NCBI GenBank assembly: GCA_964512325.1
Contig: CAZEGN010000013.1
Location: 1-34,992, forward strand
Reading direction: 5' to 3'
Source of the DNA: JACQZO01 sp964512325
GTDB lineage: Bacteria; Patescibacteriota; Gracilibacteria; RBG-16-42-10
DNA length: 34,992 bases
Part shown: one piece after another, positions 28,808 through 34,992 of the stretch
How positions within the stretch are numbered: the first letter of the stretch is position 1
How the letters are laid out: each line of letters opens with the position of its first letter
Program-made: the position numbers and the translations under genes
Notes under the pieces: model-generated
The model's input: only the letters and a program-made list of their open reading frames with translations
Told to the model about the DNA's origin: nothing
Databases searched by the model: none

Positions 28808-29350
28808 ATGGTAGAAAAGTTGGATTGGTTCTCCTCTACTATCGACACAGCTGCCAGGCTACGCGATACGCCTAACCTGGCAGCTGTGGAAAATGCTTTT
28901 TCTGTATTAGAACAACATCTTTTAAAACAGACTCATACCCAAGAAGACACTAGAGATAAGTTTTGTACTGTCTTAAAAGTGTATGCAGCACAAAAGCATA
29001 CAGCTCACGACTTTGAATCATTCTTAGCAGCAGCGATTGATGTATATAAGTTTATTTACTCAGTGCTTCGCGATGAAGCTTATGAAAGAAAGAGCATACA
29101 AATGTTGGCAAACTTAAACCATGTTCATTTAACACACCTGCTCAAGTTTAAAGAGAAGATGGCAGAGGTATTTGGCTCGAAAGTTCCCAAAAGCACAGAA
29201 GATAGATTGATGCGGGCTTTGTATGAGGCCACTGCCAGCCACCAGGTATCTCTCAATACAATGCAGCAATTTATCTCAGGACCAATCACGCCAATTCCCT
29301 TGTTTCCGCATGACAGAGGGAAAAAAGTCGAAAAGAAAAAAAGCGCTTAG
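28808..29350 (+). CDS. Unknown 180-residue helical protein
   Basis: No family recognised. Starts MVEKLDWFSSTIDTAARLRD, all-helical (AVENAFSVLEQHLLKQ; HDFESFLAAAIDVYKFIYSV; HLLKFKEKMAEVFGSKVPKS) with a Pro-containing basic tail (PITPIPLFPHDRGKKVEKKK). Soluble. This is one of the few genes here with a Shine-Dalgarno-like AAGGAG, though 13 bases before the ATG. TTGTTG-16-TAATAA at 28763-28790 could be a promoter, but it would start transcription after the AAGGAG, so the two readings compete. It ends convergently, overlapping the RND permease stop by four bases. Confidence 0.72.
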   Translation: MVEKLDWFSSTIDTAARLRDTPNLAAVENAFSVLEQHLLKQTHTQEDTRDKFCTVLKVYAAQKHTAHDFESFLAAAIDVYKFIYSVLRDEAYERKSIQMLANLNHVHLTHLLKFKEKMAEVFGSKVPKSTEDRLMRALYEATASHQVSLNTMQQFISGPITPIPLFPHDRGKKVEKKKSA

Positions 29351-32300
29351 CGCTGTTCTGTCCCTATACGTCTGCTACGCCAGCCCATGCCCAAGATATA
29401 AATTGGCATAAGTGGGAAAAACAATGCCTTATGATACCAAGCAAGAGCACTGTAGCTGCGTGATAACCAACGGAAGAAAATAAACAAAACAGGCGTAGTG
29501 ATGAGGGAAATGAGACCCGATGTCAGTAACCCGAACATGATTACAATCGCAATCGAACGATAAAACTCACTTAAGAAAGCTAATGGTGCTAGAGAAGCAA
29601 TTGCAGTAATCGTAGTTAAGATAACCGATCTAAAACGTATGCCAGCAGAGAAGCTGATAGCTCTTTTATCATCCCAGCCTTCTTCTTCGATCTTTTGACG
29701 GGCAGCGTCAATCAAAAAGATGGCCACATTTTCTACAACTCCCACCAGGATAATAAGGCCAATAATTTCTAAAAAACCAAATTCGCCAAGCGTAAAGGTA
29801 GCTAAAGCAGGAAAGACACCAAGAAAGGTAAGTGGAACTGTAAACAAAATAACCAAAGGCTGCCCCAGAGAATTAAAGAAAACAGCCAAGACGAAATAAC
29901 TCAATACTATTGCCAATAGCAATGATATCAGCAGCTCACTAAATGATTTAGCAAAACCGGCACTACTGCCTTCACTGTATTGCTCAATGCTGTTTGGTGC
30001 TAAGCCTAAAGCAAGGGTCTCCTTGTTTCCTTCAGCTTGATAAAAATCCACTACAGCCTGTGTCACTAATGCTGCGGTGCGATCATCATTATCTCCCGGC
30101 CGTAGTCTGCCTTGCACCACACCCAAAGTCTGTCCCTTCACCCCTTGAATTGTATCTTTGGGTGTAGCTGGATTTACGGCTGCCACGCCGCTCAAGGTTT
30201 CAATGTCACCGGAAAGATTGGTAATTCGAGCATTATTCAAGTCAGCTGCAGTATAAGGATCAATCGCCTTGCTTTGTAAAAACACCTCGGTATCGTCTCC
30301 ATTCACTTTTACGCTCCCCACCTTTTTATCATCGGCTAACTGAAAGAGACGTCTTACCTGTTGATTTACCCAGAGCGTTAATGGTCCATTCGGCAACACT
30401 AGTTGCCGATTATATAAAGTCTCGCGCTCCAAAACCAAATCAAGCGCTCTATTTTCTTTGCCGGTGTAACCATCATCTGCTTTCACTATCACTAAGTTTT
30501 CTGGTGAACATGCAGTATCTACAACCAGCTCATTATTAGATCTCTTACAGACTTGTGCGAGTATAAGACCGACCGCCTTTGATGCTCGTTCAAGCAAAAT
30601 CAAATCATCTGTTTTCACAGCTAGTGCCACTTTATAATTAGAGGGAGGCGGTCCGTTTCCGATTACACCGACCTGCCAATCAAAAAAGTAAGGCTGTAAT
30701 TGGCTTGTTACCTTTTCTTGAACCTGCTGAGCAATTTGCACGGATGTAATTCCCGGACGATCATGTATATCAACCACCTCAATCATAAAAGCAAAACGAT
30801 TTGACTGAGGGAATATCTGTTTGATGTGCGGAATTGTGACAATTTGAGCTAGCGCTTGCTTTTGAATGATTTGCTGTTCGGCTAAAGTAACACTGGGCAG
30901 GAAAGTACCAGTTAAAGAGATATATTTAGCATTTTCACTACTAGCAAACTGCACAAATTTTATTTTACCAGTGCTCACTAATCCAATAGTTACGACCAGC
31001 GGAATAACCAATGCCGCAAGTACGATAATAACTCTTACCCATACCCTGCTATCAAGTATTTTTGCATTGAAGCGAATTAGCCACTTAGCAACCGCCCATA
31101 GGTTTTCTCCTTCATCCTGCACTTTTCCTTTGGTCGGTTTTAGAAAGAAACTGCCAAACCATACTAAAAAAATCAAAGGCACAATATAGGAGCCTACAGT
31201 GGCCGGAATGATTGTCATTGGGATAAAAGCGAAAATCTGACCTAATATTCCTGAAATAACACCAAAAGGCGCAAAGACAATGATATTGGTCAGCGATGCC
31301 AAGAAAAGTCCTCTCCCCACATCCTTCACCGCTAATAAACCGGCCGCTTTCTTTTCCACTCCAATATCGATCTTGCGCTGAATACTTTCAAGGATTACTA
31401 AAGCGGGATCCACTACCAGACCCAATACTAATACTAAAGAAAACAGTACAAGCGTATTGAGATTCTCACCACGGAAATACACGTAAATAGTAGAAAAAAT
31501 TAGACTCAGAGGGATAGCCAATGCAGCTACGATTGCAGCACGCCATGACACAAATAAAAGCATTGCGATAAAAACCAGTTGCATACCACCAAACAGCCAA
31601 CCAATAGCGGCAAATGGTGTCTCCATAGGTAAAGGACCGCCAATCAAACCGCTTACAACTTCGTGTACTTGTTCTTTAGTACTATCATTAGTAGAAATAT
31701 TTTCAATGAAGAGGGTATCTTTGCCCTGAGCTAATTCCCAGTTACTAGCAGTCAGCAAGGCAATATTTTCATAATGACTCAGCGTCGCTGCCACTTGTTG
31801 TGCATAAGCTACTTTATCGGCCTGTTTTGTGGTCCGAATATTTACCACCAAAGCTGGCATAGTGACATATTCTTTTCCCGCTTTCACTGCAGTAAAGCTC
31901 ACCGCATTGTTTTCAAAGCTATAATCAAGCACCACGTCTGCAATATCTTGTAAAGCAATAGAGCTTGGTAAACTTCCCCTTATCGGACTAGCAATGAAAA
32001 GTTTTAAATTCTTAAGATCATCAATTGAGTTGCCATTTAATTTGGTGGTGATTGTTTGATTAATCCCATCAATGCTGACATTGCTTACTACAGGCAACTC
32101 TTCTCCCATGCTGGCAATTTGTCTTTGCACCTCATCAATCGTTAAGCCTGCACGGTTTACCGCATCGGTATCAAGCCGGACGATTACTTTTTGAATAAGA
32201 TCAGCTAACGGGGTAACACTGGATGTTTCTGGTATTTCGCTCAAATCCTGACGAAAGCGATCCCAATTCTGGTAAAGCTTGGCTGGATCATGTGCGATCA

Positions 32301-32739
32301 AGGAAAAAGTAAAGTCAGCGGTGCTAATTACTGGCACGGTAATTTCTGGAGTCTCAGCAGCCGCAGGTAATGATACTCCGCGTAAAGCGGTAGCAATTTT
32401 ATTTTGTACTGTATCGACATTGAAGCTCGCATCTATACTAACAACAATTGTTGAAAGCGAGTTGCGGCTCACCGAGGTATAGGTTTCAATTCCATCTACT
32501 GTTTTAATTGCCCCCTCTAAGACCTTCGTTACATCTTTTGATATTACTTCAGATGAAGCACCTGGATATAAGGTAGTAATAATTGCAGTATTTACTGAGG
32601 GATTTGGAAACCCGGTCGTTTTTAAACCTAAGAAAGAAATTATGCCCAACAATAGCAGCAATATAAAACTCAAAATAGTAAATCTGGTATTACTAAGGAA
32701 AAAAGCGGCTAAACGATAATTAAAATCCTTTTTACTCAT
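29347..32739 (-). CDS. RND efflux permease (AcrB/HAE type) with altered proton-relay residues
   Basis: 1130 residues, the normal length for an RND permease. The opening helix (13-37), LYPGASSEVISKDVTKVLEG (57-76) and ALRGVSLPAAAETPEI are typical porter-domain words. Two hydrophobic blocks flank two large extracytoplasmic loops, and 12 helices are expected. In helix 4, GLVVDPALVILE (440-451) keeps the first Asp (D444), but the second relay Asp of AcrB is Pro445. In helix 10, GVVENVAIFLID (1000-1011) has Glu1003/Asn1004 where AcrB has Lys940. Proton coupling must therefore differ. It overlaps the adaptor gene by eight bases, with SD-like AGAGGT before its ATG. Confidence 0.93.
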   Translation of the reverse strand: MSKKDFNYRLAAFFLSNTRFTILSFILLLLLGIISFLGLKTTGFPNPSVNTAIITTLYPGASSEVISKDVTKVLEGAIKTVDGIETYTSVSRNSLSTIVVSIDASFNVDTVQNKIATALRGVSLPAAAETPEITVPVISTADFTFSLIAHDPAKLYQNWDRFRQDLSEIPETSSVTPLADLIQKVIVRLDTDAVNRAGLTIDEVQRQIASMGEELPVVSNVSIDGINQTITTKLNGNSIDDLKNLKLFIASPIRGSLPSSIALQDIADVVLDYSFENNAVSFTAVKAGKEYVTMPALVVNIRTTKQADKVAYAQQVAATLSHYENIALLTASNWELAQGKDTLFIENISTNDSTKEQVHEVVSGLIGGPLPMETPFAAIGWLFGGMQLVFIAMLLFVSWRAAIVAALAIPLSLIFSTIYVYFRGENLNTLVLFSLVLVLGLVVDPALVILESIQRKIDIGVEKKAAGLLAVKDVGRGLFLASLTNIIVFAPFGVISGILGQIFAFIPMTIIPATVGSYIVPLIFLVWFGSFFLKPTKGKVQDEGENLWAVAKWLIRFNAKILDSRVWVRVIIVLAALVIPLVVTIGLVSTGKIKFVQFASSENAKYISLTGTFLPSVTLAEQQIIQKQALAQIVTIPHIKQIFPQSNRFAFMIEVVDIHDRPGITSVQIAQQVQEKVTSQLQPYFFDWQVGVIGNGPPPSNYKVALAVKTDDLILLERASKAVGLILAQVCKRSNNELVVDTACSPENLVIVKADDGYTGKENRALDLVLERETLYNRQLVLPNGPLTLWVNQQVRRLFQLADDKKVGSVKVNGDDTEVFLQSKAIDPYTAADLNNARITNLSGDIETLSGVAAVNPATPKDTIQGVKGQTLGVVQGRLRPGDNDDRTAALVTQAVVDFYQAEGNKETLALGLAPNSIEQYSEGSSAGFAKSFSELLISLLLAIVLSYFVLAVFFNSLGQPLVILFTVPLTFLGVFPALATFTLGEFGFLEIIGLIILVGVVENVAIFLIDAARQKIEEEGWDDKRAISFSAGIRFRSVILTTITAIASLAPLAFLSEFYRSIAIVIMFGLLTSGLISLITTPVLFIFFRWLSRSYSALAWYHKALFFPLMPIYILGMGWRSRRIGTEQR

Positions 32740-34651
32740 TGTTTGGTGTTACCTCTACACCGTCATCTAACTTGCTAATATCAGAAGTCACTATGCGATC
32801 TGTATTAGTCACACCACGAGTAATTGTCACTAAGCCATTTTCACTAGGACCAAGTGTCACCTCTGTTTGTTTCACTTGACCACTTTGGTACACAAACACA
32901 TAAGCCTTGCCCCCGTCTAAACGGACTGCACTAATAGGAATCATTACTCTTTCTACTCTTACGAATGTATTTACTTTTCTGGAAATTTGGCCCTGTAAAC
33001 TAACTCCCGGCACAAATGACACAGGCAACTCTTCTGCTGTAAATGCTAAGTCCACAGGAATAAGACCATTGGCGTCCGCTACTGGTGCAATACGCATCAC
33101 TTTTGCACCCACCTTCCCTGTGCTGGTGGTAGTACTCACACTAAGATCAGCCACCTCGCCCACTTGAATGTTTTCTCTATCAGCGGGTGCAATGCTTGCT
33201 CGTACAAAAAGAATATTAGTCGCATATACCGTCGCTAATTCCCGACCAATACCAACACTTTCACCAACGGAGACAGGCACATCCACAATATAACCGTCAA
33301 TTGGACTAATAATCGTCAACTGATCTAAGGCATTTTTAGCTTGTTCTACCTGTTTATTCACCAAATCCAGCTGTCCGTTCAAAGTATCTAGCTGTGTTTT
33401 GGCAGCTGCACGAGCAGATTCAAGCGCCAAGTTGGCTGAAACTTTTTGCTGTTTTACACCTTGAATTTGAGCATTAATTCCCTGTACTTGCAGTTCAGCA
33501 CCGTTTCTTGCCTGCTCAATCGTTGTCTGCAGTGATCGGACCTGATCGGAAATGCCGGCAATTTGAGAATCCAAGTTTTGCAATTGAATAGCAGTAGTAG
33601 TAGGTAAGGCTTCGAGTTGATTTTTAGTGTTGCCCAATTGAGAGATTGCGACTGTTACGGCATTGGTTAACGCATTACTAACTTGTGACAATGAGGTAGC
33701 TAGAGGCTTAACAGTGGGATTGGTGATCATCGCTGCATCTTCAGCTAGTTTGGTATTTACATCCAAGAGATCGTACAAGACAGCATTTAAGCTGCCTAAA
33801 CGATCACTGATGCGACTAGTCGAATGGGTATCATATTCTTTTAGATCAGCAATAATATCATCCAAATCATTTTCGTATTCTTCAAAGTTATGATCTTCAC
33901 TCAAGTTGGCAATGCCAGCAACGAGAGGTTGATAGGCACCTTGCAGAGTGGTGAGCATACTAATTGCTGTGTTTCTAGCTTGAATAGCCGCCATTTCTTG
34001 TGCCTGATCACCTGTCAGGTCGAGCTGCCCAGCATTGCTATTGCGTAGACTTTGCGCTCTGTTTAAAGAGTTTTGTAGATTATTGAGACCGATTTCAGCG
34101 CCTTGTGCGGTATATTGGCCGGCATTTTTGGTTAAATTCAAAGTGGTATTGAGTTGGTCTAATGTAACATCTAGAGATCTACCCTGTTGTTCTGCTTGTT
34201 TTACTAAAATCGCAGTTGCCGTCTGGGTATTGGCAAGTGTTTTTTTGAGATTCACCTGGTTTAAAAGAGCCTGTTCATATGCAAACTCCAGATTGTGTTT
34301 AGCTTCGTTGTCCCCCCCCATGCGTATTAATATATCGCCTTTTTGTACCTGTTCTCCTTGTGTAAACAATATTTCTTTTACCGTAGCAGCAGCAGTGGCT
34401 GTTAACTTTACGTTCCCATCAGACACAATTTTGCCGCGAATATTGATCAAACCACTAGTTTGAGAAGCAGTATCAAGCCACTCAGTTAGTGTCACTGCTA
34501 TAGGCATAGCTGTAGGGGATACAGCAGCCTCCTCAGCAACGATCTCTTCTTCATTTTGTGCCGCTGAAAAGTTGCTATACAAAAACACACCACTAATCGG
34601 CAAAATGATGGCCAATATCACTATGATCACAGTCAATTTCCAATGCTTCAT
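32732..34651 (-). CDS. HlyD/MFP-type efflux adaptor with long coiled coil
   Basis: 639 residues, larger than ordinary adaptors (about 400). One membrane anchor (8-27). Lipoyl/barrel-sandwich halves at about 68-110 (GKIVSDGNVKLTATAAATVK, EILFTQGEQVQKGDILIR) and after the coiled coil (ISPIDGYIVDVPVSVGESVG). A very long helical hairpin, about 120-430, lies between them. A beta-barrel domain (FVRASIAPADRENIQVGEVA) and a membrane-proximal domain end it. The adaptor links the RND permease, encoded next with an eight-base overlap, to the outside. No outer-membrane TolC-like gene is near, consistent with a single-membrane cell. The long coiled coil might span a thick wall. Its promoter region has a dyad (see next). 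Confidence 0.92.
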   Translation of the reverse strand: MKHWKLTVIIVILAIILPISGVFLYSNFSAAQNEEEIVAEEAAVSPTAMPIAVTLTEWLDTASQTSGLINIRGKIVSDGNVKLTATAAATVKEILFTQGEQVQKGDILIRMGGDNEAKHNLEFAYEQALLNQVNLKKTLANTQTATAILVKQAEQQGRSLDVTLDQLNTTLNLTKNAGQYTAQGAEIGLNNLQNSLNRAQSLRNSNAGQLDLTGDQAQEMAAIQARNTAISMLTTLQGAYQPLVAGIANLSEDHNFEEYENDLDDIIADLKEYDTHSTSRISDRLGSLNAVLYDLLDVNTKLAEDAAMITNPTVKPLATSLSQVSNALTNAVTVAISQLGNTKNQLEALPTTTAIQLQNLDSQIAGISDQVRSLQTTIEQARNGAELQVQGINAQIQGVKQQKVSANLALESARAAAKTQLDTLNGQLDLVNKQVEQAKNALDQLTIISPIDGYIVDVPVSVGESVGIGRELATVYATNILFVRASIAPADRENIQVGEVADLSVSTTTSTGKVGAKVMRIAPVADANGLIPVDLAFTAEELPVSFVPGVSLQGQISRKVNTFVRVERVMIPISAVRLDGGKAYVFVYQSGQVKQTEVTLGPSENGLVTITRGVTNTDRIVTSDISKLDDGVEVTPNNE

Positions 34652-34659
34652 ACAACAAA

Positions 34660-34673
34660 TTCACTTTCGTGAA
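34660..34673 (-). promoter_or_regulatory. Candidate operator dyad of the efflux operon
   Basis: TTCAC-GAAA-GTGAA (minus strand) is a perfect 5+5 dyad with a four-base centre. It covers the predicted +1 region and touches the -10 box. No regulator gene is adjacent in the window. Confidence 0.4.
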
Positions 34674-34701
34674 AAATAGCACTACACCACACAAATTGCA
34701 A
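34673..34701 (-). promoter_or_regulatory. Promoter of the adaptor-RND operon
   Basis: Minus-strand TTGCAA at 34696-34701, 17-base spacer, TATTTT at 34673-34678. Moderate match to consensus, with the start expected near 34666, 15 bases before the ATG at 34651. Confidence 0.4.
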
Positions 34702-34793
34702 GAAATCTAGAGGGGAAAATGCGAAATTCAAGATTTAAAATTCAAAATGTAGGGAGAGCTCTACTTTCTCGACTTTCTTCCCATCTCTGGTCT

Positions 34794-34799
34794 TATAAT
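34794..34799 (+). promoter_or_regulatory. -10 box of tRNA-Pro(CGG)
   Basis: A perfect TATAAT, with start expected near 34806 and the tRNA at 34815. No convincing -35 is found at 16-18 bases; TCGACT lies at 19. Confidence 0.45.
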
Positions 34800-34814
34800 C
34801 TATCATCTTCGTGA

Positions 34815-34891
<77 letters not shown>

Positions 34892-34918
34892 GCCTGCGCT
34901 CGGAGAGCTTCGGCTGGC
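34892..34918 (+). repeat. 27-base trailer repeat of tRNA-Pro(CGG)
   Basis: Identical over 27 bases to the trailer of tRNA-Pro(GGG) at 28096-28122 (complement). It forms the same nested hairpin with the CCA. Sequence diverges after two more bases. Confidence 0.85.
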
Positions 34919-34992
34919 GGGGCCAGTGGGAGAAGGATCATATAAAAGGAATGTCTTCTAAGAGATGGTTACTTTCTTTTGGTAGACTTGAG

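Overview
The window (about 35 kb, moderately AT-rich) reads as a chromosomal segment of an uncultivated-type bacterium, most likely a Patescibacteria (CPR) lineage. This is an inference. It rests on many short, tightly packed genes without close familiar neighbours, two S-layer-homology (SLH) surface proteins, small leader-poor genes mostly lacking Shine-Dalgarno sequences, and general housekeeping genes scattered singly rather than in classical operons. TGA works as a stop here (for example the ATGA overlap of the nuclease gene and holA), so the recoded UGA=Gly code of some Gracilibacteria/Absconditabacteria is not used. No phage, transposase, CRISPR array or rRNA is visible.

Layout. 1-2423 (minus): a partial unknown helical protein, a Nudix hydrolase, a winged-helix/degenerate-Nudix protein and a four-helix-bundle protein. 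2424-4484 (plus): a 489-base intergenic region with a promoter, then a compact cassette of four unknown genes ending in a two-helix membrane protein and a 47-residue Lys-rich protein. 4629-8610: tRNA-Thr with hairpin and terminator, a lipoprotein, a TPM-domain membrane protein, an EVE-domain protein (plus) and two unknown genes. 8611-9340: a miniature inverted-repeat element with tandem repeats, then initiator tRNA-Met with a palindrome and terminator.

9375-15972 (minus) is a seven-gene run with overlaps or tiny gaps: rppH-like Nudix, SLH/CAP surface protein, PD-(D/E)XK nuclease, holA, FtsB/DivIC-like protein, a 54-residue thioredoxin-fold protein and an RlmI-like methyltransferase. 16198-21175 (minus): an unknown protein, a HerA-type ATPase, rpmB, an RRM RNA-binding protein with a structured leader, and a MurA carrying an N-terminal XRE helix-turn-helix. 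21243-22075 (plus): a DUF2892-like membrane protein and an M50 protease, driven by a promoter that overlaps and opposes the murA promoter. 22070-27140 (minus): two tandem thymidylate-kinase-like genes and a 1159-residue SLH surface protein. 27256-28199: a YqeG-like HAD phosphatase and tRNA-Pro(GGG). 28320-29350 (plus): a DUF3592-like membrane protein and an unknown helical protein. 29347-34651 (minus): an RND permease and its long HlyD-type adaptor, with a promoter and dyad. 34815-34918: tRNA-Pro(CGG) and a trailer hairpin identical to that of the other tRNA-Pro.

The most interesting signals are: the XRE-MurA fusion with a perfect dyad between the -35 and -10 of its own promoter, facing the promoter of an M50 protease operon; structured hairpins directly after every tRNA CCA end; the RRM gene with a long structured leader; the four-gene unknown cassette; and an RND permease whose proton-relay residues differ from AcrB.
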